In this document: piece by piece, positions 20,878 to 34,448 of the stretch
Layout: each line of letters starts with the position of its first letter
Position numbering within the stretch: position 1 is the stretch's first letter
NCBI GenBank assembly: GCA_023105745.1
Contig: JALGQZ010000004.1
Coordinates: 66,696,612-66,760,611, forward strand
Source: Austropuccinia psidii
Taxonomy: Eukaryota; Basidiomycota; Pucciniomycetes; Pucciniales; Sphaerophragmiaceae
DNA length: 64,000 bases
Direction of reading: 5' to 3'
The notes under the pieces: generated by a model
The model's database searches: none
The model's input: only the letters and a program-made list of their open reading frames with translations
Told to the model about the DNA's origin: nothing
Made by a program: the position numbers and the translations under genes

Positions 20878-22527
20878 TGTCACAACCACGTATTTTGACC
20901 CTCCTCCTTGATGGCGGCGGCAATCCAACCTGGAGCCAAGTTGGGGCCAATTGGCCATTTCATATCATTTATGGCCAATTGACCCCTTTTGGGTGTTCCA
21001 TGGCTCTTACGCCATAACCCATTCCATTGGCCACGTATGGCCTCAGGCCATATCCTGCGTCATTGGTCCTCTTGGCCAATTTCCACCTCACCAACCCCCA
21101 GGCCTCCATCACTGTTTTTGGGCCTGGGGGGGGTCCTTTTGTCTTCTAGGGGCTTCCAGGCCCCATGGCCACCTTCATTGGTTTCCTGGCCACCCCTTTC
21201 ATTATGGGGGTTTTGGCCTAAATGGCCTTTTTGGGCCATTTAGGCCCCCCACGGCTTCTACGGTCCGTGGGCCGTAATACGCGGTCCGTACGGTCCGTAG
21301 GCGGATTAGGCCCCTTTTGGCCTAATCCAATGAGGCCAAAGGGGGCAGCCAGGCGGGTCCCAAACCACAATTGGGCCCACCTGAGCCATTTTTGGCCACC
21401 AATCCCTTGGATCCATTTTTGGCCATAAATCCCGTAGGACCCATTTTTGGCCCTGGACCACCATGGACCAACTTCACCGTCATGGCCTCTGGCAACCACC
21501 AGAGGCCACCAAATCATCTCAACAAGCATTTCCCTCAACTTAAGGGAGGATTGCTTCATTCCTCCATGCACCTCGTACTCAAGGTTGCAGGAGTGGTGCA
21601 TATATGGTGTTATATACCATTATGCACCATTTTTGCTCAGCAATTCAATGGTGACGTTTTCAGGACCCAAATCAACCTTCTTAACTCAAGGTACCAAGAT
21701 CCAACGCCCATTTCGAAGGAGAACCTTTGGACTCATCAGTTTGGTAATCCATGGCGGCAATCAGAAGACCATTCAAGGACTCCAATCACCTGGCTCAGCA
21801 GGAGTTGGGTTGGCAATTTCATTCAGGATTATTCTAAGGGCAATTCTCAAAAGGTATTACATCTTTTCAATAAGTTGTCAAGGCATCAAGTATTTCAATA
21901 CTTCTTGGACAACTCAATTGGTTCATACAGGCGGTAATCAATCAACCTGTACGTACTTGGCCCAATTGGGCCAATTCATATTCTACTGTGGGAATTCAAT
22001 CACACAGTTTCAAATTCAAGATGGCCAGAACTGTATTGGCCCGATTTGGACAATACAGCCGGTGATCCAGCTCCAGGATCAATCTTTCAGTTTTCCACAT
22101 ATACTGGCCACCTTTCAGCACCTGGGGACTTTTTCCCCAGTTAATTAATATAGTGGATTTATTTTTATCCTTATTTTCTTTTACCTTATTAAAGTTAATA
22201 CTGATAATCTTAAGTCAGTCATTCAGCACCCTTTTTCTTTTATTTCCTCGCCTGTCCAGTGGATATTGGTGGTTATATCCTTATACTAATTCCATTTCCT
22301 TTTCTGGCAGGTTGAAACAGTGAATTGAGGATTCACCTGGTTGGCTTCTTGGCTTTTGGCTTCTTTATTATCTTTGGCCATTGGCTTCATCTTTTGGCAT
22401 ACTTGTTTTCTCCCATATTCTTTCTTAGAGAAAATTCATTCTTATTATTCTTTTATCTTTGGAGCCCTCCAAGTGAGTTCTTGATTCCTGAGTGCCAGGC
22501 CCTCTTCTTCCAAGAGCCCCTGTGACA
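20878..22527 (+). repeat. Solo LTR I, GC-rich
   Basis: 1650 bp with TGTCACA...TGTGACA ends and perfect GTTCC duplications in the integrase zinc-finger region of element H. Its right 400-550 bases match the LTR of element A in opposite orientation (GCCAGGCCCTCTTC, GGTTGAAACAGTG, GGGGACTTTTTCCCC). The left part is unlike the rest of the window: GC-rich, full of GGCC and of CGGTCCGT repeats (about 21255-21300), with many CpG. No transposon gene is present between the ends, hence solo LTR. The several open frames that can be read through the GC-rich part are not supported by any protein-like pattern. Confidence 0.9.
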
Positions 22528-23407
22528 GTTCCTGTCTTCACTCATGTGTCCCATATAGGGACAGTCATGACATTCCTACAGGATCAGGGATATGTGGTCC
22601 CTGTCTATTACTGTAAGGGAACTAGTTTTCTTTTCTTTGTGATAAAGAAGTCCCTCTATCAGGAAAAACTTATTTTCCTTATAATCCTTCTAACTGAGAT
22701 TCAATTTTGGGGCTCCTGTATTTTTGTTGAGGTAGCTTCAACAATATGCTACACTGATTGTGAGTGTAATAATATATAATAACCAAATTAAAAAAATTAT
22801 TTTGAAGTTCAGAGGAAATTATTCCCCAATATGGGAGTTTCTGTCTCCTCTTGTTCACTTTGATTAGTATCTGGGGTACCACTTCCTGGTGCCCATTCAG
22901 AAAATCTGATTTTCTTCTTCCTATCTATCTCCATAAAATGGATAGGAAGCTTGTCAGCTTCTTCTGGGTAATAATCTTTATTGCTTTTTACATGTCTAAT
23001 GACCATCTACTTAGTCCATATGCATTGTTATGGCTTTTTCCCCCCTTGTATATGATGTTCATATTGCCTCTATACTCTTGGATGGCTTTCTTCCATCTCA
23101 AAATGTGCCTGTTAGTAGTCTTCATGTTGAGAAAAGACTTGAGTGCAGTGAAGTCTGTGTATACTTCAAAGGCTATACCATCCAAATATTGATGAAGTTT
23201 TTCTATATCCCAAACCAGACATGAGCATTCTTTCTGGGTCTCTCCATATCCAACCTCTGAAAACTGCATTTTTCTGAGGATATAATAGATTATCCTTTCC
23301 CTAGGCTCACTGTCTACAATTATTCTTTGGTGAAGAGCTACCCCTAACCCTTGGCTGTAAGCTGCATCTATGTATAACCTGAATGGTAATTCCAAGTCAG
23401 GAAGCAT
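22528..23407 (-). pseudogene. Element H RNase H and integrase zinc finger
   Basis: Reads LPFRLYIDAAYSQGLGVALH (RNase H Asp), [49 protein letters not shown], then a divergent linker (about 22809-23006), and at the left end ECHDCPYMGHMSEDRNKERV, the integrase zinc-finger start that continues beyond LTR I. Frame breaks separate the pieces. Confidence 0.87.
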
Positions 23408-24310
23408 AAGGACAGGTGCATTCTTGAGTTCCTTTTTGATCCTCTCACATGCATCCCTCCACTCCTTGGTAATCTCAAAAACTACATCTTTTGAACATAA
23501 ATTATATAAGCTGCTAGTAATGTTGGCAAAATTCTTGATTTGGTTTCTTTAGTAGCTAGAAAGCTTTAGGAAAGGTTTTTTCTCTTTAATTTTCTTTGGT
23601 ACTGGCTTTTGAATTACTGCTTCTACTTTGTTCTAATCTATGGCCAGTCCAAGTCCTGGAACTTTATTTCCTACTGCCAATAGTTCTTGTTGGCCAAAAT
23701 TACACTTCTTAAGTGAAATTTTCATATTTATGAGTGTGCATTTAAGTAATACTCTATCTATGTACTGCACATGGTCTTCCCATATTTCTGATTATATAAT
23801 TATATCATAAATAAATACTACCATCCATCCTTCCAATATTTCTTCTTGAAATATTGTGTCCTTCATCCTTTGGAAGTCAGATGGTGCAATTTTGATGCCA
23901 AATGGCATCCTGGTGTACTCATATATACTCATTTGGAATTTAATTCTGAGTAATTTCATTGAGTTTGGTTTAACTCCATTTTAGTGAAAGCCTTTCATAA
24001 AATCCATCTTTGTGCTGTATTTGGCTTTTGCCAGATTTTCTAGGTAATGTGGTATCCTTGGTATAGGGTACCTGTCAGCCTTGGTGTAGTTTTTCAGTGC
24101 TCTGAAATATCCACACAATCTAGAATTGCCATAATGCCGAGTGATAAGGAAAGGTGTGTTTACTTCCCCTATTTTATTGTATCCTATCTTTCTTATTACA
24201 TCCAAATCTAGGAGCTCATTGACATGTTTTGCAATTTCCTTCCTAGTTTCCAGGCTTTCTAGATATGGAGGTCCTCTAAGCATGGGTGAATAAGTTCTTT
24301 CCACATCCAG
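23408..24310 (-). pseudogene. Element H reverse transcriptase, inactivated
   Basis: RT remains: [74 protein letters not shown], then frame-broken palm and thumb. The active site, YIDDIIVCS in the related families, reads FIYDIII-stop-S near 23795-23825: the first of the paired Asp is Tyr and the Cys codon is a stop. The copy is enzymatically dead and old. Confidence 0.87.
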
Positions 24311-24529
24311 ATATAATCATATATCATGGCCTCTTGTTTTCCCTAAGGGCTCTTCCCATATGGCAAAAGCTGGTCTATTGTTCGTCAGAATTTTTATTAA
24401 ACTCAGTTTGTGTTTACTAGTGAGGCTAGCACTGAATTTCCCTATTTGAACTCATTTAGTAATTCTTCTAAGGGGTCTTGGTTAGAAAACTGGTATATGT
24501 AAAGTGAAAATGTTTTCTCCTTGTGTGTA

Positions 24530-25100
24530 CCTATGGTAATATGCCTATTTTTACTATTGTAAATATCAATTCCATACATCCTTTGGTAGTCTTTTCCCAG
24601 TAAAAACCTTGGATGTGGGAATCTTCAAGCACTAAAAGCTCTGGCTTGAGTCTAATATTACCTTTCCTGTGGGGTATAATTAGCTCTTTGATGATAGTCC
24701 CAATGGATGACAGCTTTCCTGATGCACTTTTGAAACTCTTTTCCTTAGTTGGCAAGAGTTTTTTTCCCAATTCAGGAGGCTTTTTCCAGATATTATCTTT
24801 CCACTATTGAGAAGTGAGCACCACTGTCAATTATCAATGGGTGTTGAGCATTGTCAATACAAACAGACATCTTATTGGCTGTCCCATGAATATATGCCAT
24901 TACTTTAGTTAGTGTGACTAGGAAAGTCTGCGCATATTGTGTGTTCTTGCACAAGTTTCTGTTTTCATTGTCTTGTATTATTCCTGTTTCCAACTGTATG
25001 TCTTGAATTTCTAATTGTTTTTCCTCTTGGTACTTCACCAGGAATTCCTCTATTGGATCTTGGTAAGCATAAGAGTTTTCTCTGATGGAATAACCCATAG
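24530..25100 (-). pseudogene. Element H protease
   Basis: PLIIDSGAHFSIVE near 24795-24840 is the aspartic-protease active site (DSG). Upstream is an acidic Gln/Glu-rich linker (IEEFLVKYQEEKQLEIQDIQ); downstream a frame-shifted protease body (IIKELIIPHRKGNIRLKPEL, LVLEDSHIQGF). Confidence 0.8.
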
Positions 25101-26760
25101 AGTTAGATTCAGAGTCCTCTGCTTGTATTTCTTCCTCTGGGACTTTCTCAATGGAATAGATTTTCTTCTTTTACTTTGGACATTTGTTAGCATAGTGGTC
25201 TTTTTACCCACAATTGTGACAAGATTTTTTCTTCTTAGTCACTTCTGCCATCTTTTCTCTGGGTTTGTTTTCATTTTCAGCCCTTAAAGACTGTTTCTCT
25301 CTGAATCTTTTGCTTTTATATGGGAAATATTTATCTATATTTTTCCTTTTCCTTACATCTTGCAATGTTATGGAAATATCATCTAGATTGTGGCTTTGGT
25401 TGCATCTTCATTTTACTGAATTCTCTAGTTCTCATGGCATTTGTGTCAATATTTTTTAATTCTGCATTTTAATTTGCATATGGGAGTCAATGGCTCCAAG
25501 TCTTTGAGACTTTTTGAGACACCACCCATAAGGATCTGTGTCCACTTAATATTTGTCATTTCCAAATGCCATGGTATTTTACAATATCCAGGTACCATTA
25601 CTGTACTTTTGGATTATCTTACTCTTCTACCATGTATTTCTTTCATTTCTGTTTACCAAATACTAGAATTTCCTTTGAATTATGTGTTTATTATGTCTGT
25701 AATCCAGTAGTCTGTTATACTTAGAACATCAATTAAGAAATAATCAATATAATCAGTGAGCTCCATATTATCATATTCTCCTACACCAGAGAAATTTGGC
25801 CAACTTGAGGCTTCTGGAAGATTTTTCAGTGCTTCCTTCTCTGAATAAGTCATGTCATGTACATCTTAATATCTTGATGGGGATCTTGGCTTATTCTCCC
25901 ACAAGGAATCTGTTTTTATTTCTTCCTTGTGGTATGAGGTATTATCCAAAACAGTGACTTGTGTTTGGGGCTGTATGTTTTGGCAGACTTTGAACAATTT
26001 GTTAATGTTGTGGAAAAGACATTCTCTTTCCCTTTTTCAGTGGTATTACTCCTCCAAGACTTGAATTATTCTTATCTTAGTCTTTTCTGAGGCTTTGTTT
26101 AGTTTAGCATAGCCCTCTTGAAGAGTATGGATTTTCTTAGGGTAATTAGCTGTAACCTTATATTTCTTTCATGCAGCTTTTCAAACTTTTCTTGAGTTTG
26201 GTCTGCAAATTAGGACATTTTTAACAACAGTTCATTTCTGTTTATGTTACTCTCAGGTGTAAGAACACTGTTTTCATTCTTATTGGGGATAATATTTCTA
26301 GTAGTAGGGCTACTTATTCTATCAGAAGTATTTGAAAATATTTCTCACTCTTGTGTACTTCTTTCACAAATTCCAAAAGCTTATGGATCATTTGTTTTTA
26401 CTCTTTCTGCCTCTTTTTTAATTAATTCTTGTTTTTTCCCTTTGATTATTGTCTTCTCCTGGAAACTACCTGGGATTGTGAAGAATGGTGACTCTTGGCA
26501 ACTTATCTTCTGGTACCTGAATGGTGTGAAGACACTGGAGATTCTGATTGGTTTACTCCTTGTTATCCTGAAGGAATCAGAGTATACTCTGCCTGGTTCA
26601 GTTTTTCTTCTATAGCTTGGATAGTTGCTTGATTTTCCCTTATCCTGTCTGACCTTTCCTCCAGCAGTTTGAACTTCTGGTTGCAATTCTAACCTTTTGT
26701 TATTACCATGAGGTCTTTGAGAAATATCTTCTGGAATCATGCTCCAAGCTCTTCCCATTT
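25101..26760 (-). pseudogene. Element H gag
   Basis: Decayed gag. A zinc knuckle is recognisable at about 25185-25230 (SCHNCG, stop, KDHYANKC: CX2CX4HX4C with a stop inside). N-terminal reading 26381-26758 is a Gln/Arg/Ser-rich segment (MGRAWSMIPEDISQRPHGNN). Between these the frame is broken many times. The large plus-strand open frames in this part are complements of gag and have no protein signature. Confidence 0.65.
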
Positions 26761-27715
26761 TGAAGCTAGGTTTAACATCTCATTGCCCATGCTCCAATGG
26801 AATGAATCTTTGAGGATTTGGTGGAGCTTAAGAGCTTGATCCATATCTTTTCAGTCCTTTGGTTTGAGTTTCTTGTTGATTTGGAAGGTAAATGGAAGTG
26901 TTTTTATTATTTCCCTCAGTGTTCTCCCATTCACTATGGTGTCAAGACCCTGGTCTTCTGGTTCTTAACAGTCCTTGTCTGTCCTCTTTCTGGATCCTTG
27001 GGATTCCAAGGTTTCTGAGGTGTAAAGGGGACTAGTGCTTGCAAGAAGTAAAAAACTTTATTTTCTTAGGGTATTTACCTTTGACTGTGCCTTGTACAAA
27101 TTTTTTCTTAGATGCTTTGGGCTATTTTCCTTTAGAGGTTGCAGCTGGGTAAATTATAGTAATATTCCCTGCACAAGTTATCAAGGTTGGTTTACTTTGT
27201 ATGGATGCATAGTTTTGTGGTTTTATATTCCTCTGAGTGGCAATTGGTGTCCACTTTTTGTTTTATATTAGGCTTTCACTGTTCCTTTCCCTTTTCCATT
27301 CTGAATTTCTTTGTCTGAGGGTGTCCCTGGTGTATTTCCCTGTGACTGGGTCTCAAGTGGTATCACATTTTCTTCCACTTAAGCAAAGTATAAGGTCTTA
27401 TTTCAGTTAAGACTTCTTGTAATAATATTTTCATGTCTACTAATGGCCTGTGGTACAATATATGTCTATATTGTGTCCTTGTATTATGATGTGTAACTGA
27501 AATTATCAATTACATGTCAAAAATACTTTTTTGAGGATGTACGGTATACTGTTGTATCCCAAATATCTCACATATTATCTTGTAGCTAACAAGAATAATC
27601 TTACAAGTGGTTCTGTAATGGACAATTAAAATTATCAATATGTCCAACCACACTTCTGAAGCTATTATTTACACTACAATGGTAATCTTCAAAATACAAA
27701 ATAATACATGGGTTT
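26761..27715. other. Probable gag 5' part and leader of element H
   Basis: No intact frame. Position between gag and the insertion of C/E makes it leader or first gag exon of H; the continuation is at 49959-50257. Confidence 0.4.
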
Positions 27716-29637
27716 TGTAAGGTTTGACTATGAAACAATAAGTAAAAATTACTAATATTTTACTTATTTTACTATGAATGTCCTTATAAATGAAATAAAT
27801 AAGATAAAAATAATTATAATAATAAAGAATTATTATAATTATGGCGTAAAATAATTATATTATTAAATAAATATAGTAATCTAATTTATATTATAAGAAA
27901 AATAATATATAACATAAATATATTAGTATATGATAATTAATATATTTAAAAGCACTTTATTATTGTTACCGACAGATAATAAAGGCGTAAAAAATTGCTT
28001 TCTATTAATAACAATAATATTACTAATATTAAAGTTATAAATTAATAAAAATACTATTTATATCAATTATAGAATTATTAAAGTAATAATAGAGAAAAAT
28101 TATTATAATAAGAGAAATAACCTACTTTTAATGCTTAATATAATAATTTTGAATAATTTTACGCCTAGAAATGTAAATACAGCTTATTTAAATTGTAGTT
28201 ACAATAAAATTTCAGAGAAATTACAAATTTTCTTGGTTTTACATGGAATTGAGGTTTTTATGAGAATTTTAAACAAAACAATTAAATAATTGCAATAATC
28301 ACGTCAAAGATGAAGATTAATATAAGATGATCTTTGGTCCTTTTTAATAATATAAAGGTTTTATATATAAAGAATAAAGAAATTACCTTTTTATTTAATG
28401 ATTTTATGTTTTGTAAGCATCTGAGGGGGAAATAGACTAAAAAGAGTTCTATATATTAAATTCCTTCCTCCTAGAGTCCAAAAGGCTTCTGGTAGATGTG
28501 CACCAATCAATAATTTAAGGTTTGGTGATGATTACATCATGATCAAACCATCTTATCTCATTATTATGCCATTATTTAGAGTTATCACTATAACTCTAAG
28601 TTTGATGACATCAAGGCTTGGCAGAACGCCAAAATTTGTGTATTCTATTAGTTTTAATTATGAACTAACAGTATTCACCAATTTTATCACTCATATGACT
28701 GTTAAACTTAATTTAAGGTTACAGTGAGTGATCATAAATGATCAAATTAAGCTCAAACTTTGATCCTTAATAACTATTACATTTTACACGCTGAGGCAAT
28801 TTAGAGAGTGAATTCCAATATCTTGGCATAATCTCATTATGTTTCCAAGAGAATTTCATTACATCATAAAAACTCTATTTTTGATGATTTTTCTTGTGAC
28901 TCATCTTTTCTGTCAAAATTTAATATTTTAAACTTCAAACCATGATTTCAAGGGGTTATACCCTGAATTATATAATACAAATAACATCATTATTCACTAA
29001 TGAACTAGTAGAATTTTACTGTATACTCATTTTATAAGTTTGAACCACTTTCACAACAAAGTGGTCAACAGCTCTATTGATTTTAATCAATAATCCCTTA
29101 CAGGTTTTAACCTTGTGAAATAAACTTCATTTCTGTATTTCTACAGTAATTACGTGATTACTTTATCTTTGGTTCATCACTCTATCATGCATATTTCAAA
29201 AGATATTAGCTAAGATCCTTGAATATATGCACTGACCAAAAAAGTGCATATATCCAGCTTAACTCCTTAAGTATTGACTTTGGAGATTAGCTTCTCAATT
29301 GTTTTATGTGTGGAATTTTATGGAAAATAAAATGGTACCATTTCTTCTGCATGTTGTTTCATTAGTATTTGAAATAATTAAGGATTTATGGTTTTTATAA
29401 GGTATTATTACTTATAACTTATTAAATATTGACTTTACAGATATGCCATAAAAGTGGTATATGTGTATTTTACCATGGGGAAACCAATGGTATAATTTAT
29501 TTCACATTTGTATTCATTGGTTTTTAAGTTAAACCAAGCTTTATGCCTATTTATGGCATTTTTGTAGCTTTAAGGTAATTATTTGAAATATTTCTTGTGA
29601 CCTTTTTGGGTATGTGGTCATATCTCAAAGGTTCACA
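27716..29637 (-). repeat. 3' LTR of C/E
   Basis: Plus-strand start TGTAAGGTTTGAC, end GGTTCACA, next to the inverted polypurine tract TTCCCTACCACC. More diverged than the LTRs of B and D, with an eroded TATA box near 28450. Confidence 0.92.
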
Positions 29638-32600
29638 TTCCCTACCACCAAAAGAGATTGTACCACAATCTGAGATGTGTAATTAGGTTATCATCCACTG
29701 TCCTACCTCTTCAATAGACTTTTTTAGTCTTGAAGCTCAATAATTATTAACTTTTCTATTCTTTAGGTTTTCTTTCATGTCTGAACCTTCTTAGTAGTTT
29801 ATCAGCATTTGTTATATCTTTCTCAAGTAGCCATTTTTCTTATTGAGTTGAATTTCTATACCTTACAAGGTATTCTCTTTCTTTTTTGTTTCTTGTCCTT
29901 CTTTCTTTAAGGACTTTAACAATTTTCTTTTCTTCTCCTTCTTCCAAGGGGGGAATTTCTTAGTGGAAATAACTCCTTGTCACTTGAGCTGTAAGGTTTT
30001 ATCAGACTTACAGGGAAAGTTGGGTGTTTGTTCATTAATTCACCTGTGAGTTCCAATTGCACAGAATTGGGTCCATGAAGTGCTTTTATCATAAATGGTC
30101 CTGCAAAGGAATCTTTCAATTTCTTTGGACCTTTTATGTTATTGAAATTAAGGGTTGAGACTAGGACCAAGTCTCCTATTTTGAAGTCAGGTGGTTTATG
30201 ACTTTTATCCCATCTTTCTTTTGCATATTTGAAAGAATCTTGCATACATCTTTTTGCATGGTGTCTTTCTTTGTCAAGAATTGTCTTAAAACTGCTTGCT
30301 GTTAGATGTATATCCACTAAGTCCTTTTTGAGGGTATCATAAGGAAGTCTTGGATTCCAACCTTTTTCTAGCATTGCTGGCGTTTTGCCAGTAGAATAAT
30401 GGATTGATGTTTTATATGCCAGTTCAAGAGCTGGTATTAGTGTACACCAATCATGAGTAAAACCATCAGAATCTTTGAATTCTAGTCCATAAGCACAGAA
30501 TCTTCTGATCATGTCCTCCAAAGTTTGTATCATTCTTTCTGCTAAACCATCGTTTTGAGGATGGTAAGCTGTTGAGAATGATAATTTTGTCCCAAACAAG
30601 TTATGGAGATTTGTCCATAATGCTGAAGTGAATTTTGGGTCTCTGTCACTTATAATATTCTGGAATAAGCCTGTATGGCTAATGACTTTATTCCATATCA
30701 TTATGGCTGTGTCATCTTTGTGACATGGTAGGAACATGGGAGTTTTCCTATACCTGTCAACTAATACTAGGCATGCATTATAGCTTCTGTCTCCTCCTGG
30801 AGGTAATGCTGTTACCCAATCCATAGGAACTATTTCCCAAGAGGATTTTGGTTCTTGGATTTGGATCATCATTCCAAATTTCTTTCCTGTGGCTCTGTTG
30901 GCTTTTTGACATCTGTCACAGGTTTGACAGTATTATGCAACATCTTTCTTCCAATTTGGCCACCAAGAGCAGGTTTTCACCCTCTCTAGTGTTCTGTCTT
31001 CTGAAAGGTGTCCAGCTGCAACACTATCATGATACTCATGTAAAATAGTGCTTATCAGGGATCTATCTGTTAAGGCCATAACACATGTGTGTTTTGTTCT
31101 ATGGTAAAGGATTCCATCAAGGAGGTGGAATCTTCCTTCATCATATGCCTTTTTCCATGTTTCATCTAATTTTGATGAAAGTGATAGATCTTTGCAGTCT
31201 TTCATTAGAAGTTGTTTTAAGATATGGAAATTCTTGTCTATCTTATAGCTTTCTTCAACTTGGTTAAAGAATTCTGTGCCAATTTCTGTAACACATATTC
31301 CTTCTATATGGTGCTCTTCCTGTGGTACCCATGCTGGATTGTCGGGGGTATTTGCTAGAGCCCATCTGCTAAGACCATTTGCATTTTTATGAATATTACC
31401 AGATTTATGAACAATAGTCATATTTCCTCTATATTCTTGGATAGCAATTTGCCATCTCAGCATGTGTCTATTTGGAGTTTTCATATTTAATAAATATTTT
31501 ACAGCAATACAATCTGTAATCACATCAAATACTGTTCCATCCAAGTAATAATGTAATTTTTCTAAAGCCCACACTAAGCAGAGGCATTTCATTTGGTTTT
31601 CTCCATGTCTTTCTTCTGCTGGCTTTATCTGTCTTGAAATAAAACAAATTGGTCCTTCTACTGGTTTATCATTGATAATTTTTGTCTGGTGTAGTGCAGC
31701 ACCTAGTCCTTCTCCACAAGCATCAATGTAAAGTTTGAAGGGTAGTTTCCAATCTGGCATTAGAAGAAATGGGGCATTTTTTAAGGAATTTTTCAATTCT
31801 TCATATGCCTTGACTCTTTCTTCTGTCATTTCATAGACTGTTTGTTGATCACATAGTTTATACAAGGATTTGGCAATTTTTGAAAAGTCCTTTATATGCG
31901 GTCTATAGTAACCAGCAAATCCTAGAAATGATTGCATTAACTTTTTGGTTTGAGGCATTGGTTTTAGTAGTACTTCTGCTACTTTATTCTTTCCTATGCC
32001 TAGACTAAGTCCAGATACAACATGTCCTAGTGCTTTCAGTTCACTGTATGCAAAATGACACTTTTTCAAGGAAATTTTCATATTCACTTGCACTATCTTT
32101 TGTAGTACCCTTTCTAGTCTTGTAAGGTGATTTTCCCAAGTTTCTGAGCAAACTATGATATCATCAATATAGATAACTAACCATCCTTCTGATAATTCTT
32201 CAGGAAATATGGTATTCATCATCCTTTGATAATTGGAAGGTGCATTTTTTATGCCAAATGGCATTCTTAAGTATTCAAAAATCCCACAATGGACTATTAT
32301 CCTCAGTAGCTTCTTGGCATTGTCTGTTAAGACATTTTGATGAAAACCCTTTAAGTCATCCATGGCTGTAATGAATTCAGCTTGTGACAATTGTTTCAAT
32401 GTCTCATGGATTCTGGGTATTGGATATCTGTCTGGAATGGTATAGGTGTTCAGGGTTCTGAAGTCTCCTACCATTCTTGATTTTCCATTATTCCAAGTTA
32501 TAATGACAGGTGTAGTGACCTCTACCTGTTCATTATGTCCTACCTTGCTTAATACTCCAAGGTCCATTAATTCTTTAATGTGTACCTCCAAGGCTTCTCT

Positions 32601-34448
32601 AGCCCTTGGACTAGCTGGGTAAGCATGTCTCCTTAGTAAAGGTGGGTAGGGATTTTCCACATTAAGAATTCTATCCACTTCATGCCCAATTCTGGCACTT
32701 AGTGGTTCTTTGTCAGTTGCAAAGGCATTTTTGTACTTAAATAAGAGGTCAATCAATTTTTCTTTCATTTTTTCTGTCAATTCTTGATTCAATTCTGCCT
32801 CTTTGAGTTGTTCAGATATTAAAAGTTCCTTTTCTGGAATTTTCTCTTTATTCTTCATAGCTGTGATTTGTTTTTTGTTATTTAAGAAGCCAAACTTTTG
32901 TCTTTTGTTGTCTCCTATGGTAAAATATCTATCTTTTTGGTTAGAGATATCTATACCATAAATTGATAAGTAGTCATTTCCAAGTATGAAGTGATTACTA
33001 GTACAGTTGCCCATTACTACAAACTCCACTTCAATTCTGACACATTGTGAGGGGTGAGGAAAAATTAGTGTTAAATCAATTATTCCAAGGGGCTTCATGT
33101 TCTCACTTGCACTACTAAATTTGACACCTTGTATTGGCATAAGTTTTTCTTTCCAGTCTGGGACAATGGTTTTTAAATAACTTTTAACAACACAGGTGCA
33201 ATATGCTCCTGTATCCAAGTTCACTTTTCCTTCTTGGTTATCAACCATAACAATACTTATACTTGATTCTCCAGCTGTATATCCCATCCCTTTTGCAGGT
33301 TTGATTCTGTACATTTTGGCATCTTGTATATTTGTCAGTTTTGTGTCAGATGTTCCAGCTTGTGGTAAGTTTGAGTTAACATCTAGTACTTCATAAATTA
33401 TATCAACACTATTAATTTGTGCCTTAATTATATTAATTTCATCACTTTCAGAGCTTTCTGACTCTTCTATTTCTTTTTCAGAGTCATATTCCTCCTCTTT
33501 GTCATTGTCGTTTTCTGTTTCCACAATTTCATTAATCTTTGCCTTTTTGAGGCAATTATTGGCTAAGTGTCCAATACCTCCACATTTATGGCATTTCTTT
33601 TGCTCATTATTGTTGGATGTATTGGGCTTGAAAGCTTCTTTTGATTTATCTTTTTTGATAAATGGTTTATCTGGACTTTTAATGTCCAATTTCTTCCAAG
33701 TTCTCCCAATTTTTGTTCTTCTCACTATGTCCTCTAGTGCATTGATATACTCTTCTGTGGAGCATGGTTCTATACATCTTCTTCTTGGGGCATGTTCTAG
33801 CTCTCCTCCACATTTCTTAAGTATTTTCATGTGCACCATCTTTTGTGACATTTCTGGGTACAATGCATTGAGTCTTTCCACTTGTTTTAAGAACCAAGTT
33901 AAAGGTTTGTCTTTGTCTTGGTCAAAGAAAGAGTTTTCAAATTCATTTTCTATCTTGTACCTCCAGGCATCATTAGCCCACTTGGTGATTATTTCTTGTT
34001 TCCACCAAGACAAGGTATTTTTGCCATTTGTTTGTCTTATGCCATAATACCATCTTTTTTCAGATCTTTCAAATAATGAATTTAATCTTGCAGTAATTAA
34101 TTCATCTGGTATGGAATAATCTTCTTGTAGAATGTCAATTGTTTTGATAAATGACATGTGGTCATATTCACCTTCTCCTGTGAATTTTGGCCATTCTTTT
34201 AATTGAGGTTCTTCCTTCATTAAGACTTGGTTATTGTCTTGGTGACTTGAGTCTGTTATGAAAGGATTTGTTAATTCCTCTTTTGGTTTAACAGGGCTTC
34301 TTATGTGGGAAAATGGGGTTGATAACTTTGGCATATTTGAGCTAGCCTCATTAATTTTATCCATTTTTTGAGTAATAAGCCTTATTTCACTTTGAATGTC
34401 ATCTTTCAGATGCATTCTTGCTTCATCACTCTTTTCCACATGGTCCAA
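29638..34448 (-). pseudogene. C/E: gag C-terminus, protease, RT, RNase H, integrase
   Basis: Open from 34448 to 30934 (1171 codons): gag core, zinc knuckle [14 protein letters not shown], protease [13 protein letters not shown] with intact [14 protein letters not shown], RNase [17 protein letters not shown], and integrase up to [14 protein letters not shown] replaces Glu at about 30931-30933; the frame then continues to 29916 through the integrase core ([24 protein letters not shown] with Thr to Asn). A 17-nt deletion between AAAT repeats near 29955-29960 shifts the frame, and the chromodomain follows out of frame ([12 protein letters not shown] sequence on to about 29760). So RT is intact, but the polyprotein cannot be completed. 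Confidence 0.92.

Noticed and set aside
20951..22148. Several overlapping open frames on both strands in the GC-rich part of LTR I
   Set aside because: GC-rich sequence has few stops; the translations are Pro/Gly/Trp-rich with no domain, and the region lies between exact LTR ends with a TSD.
22325..27271. Many plus-strand open frames with Phe/Leu-rich translations
   Set aside because: Reverse complements of AT-rich gag-pol remains of element H; hydrophobic composition is an artefact of complementing Lys/Glu codons.
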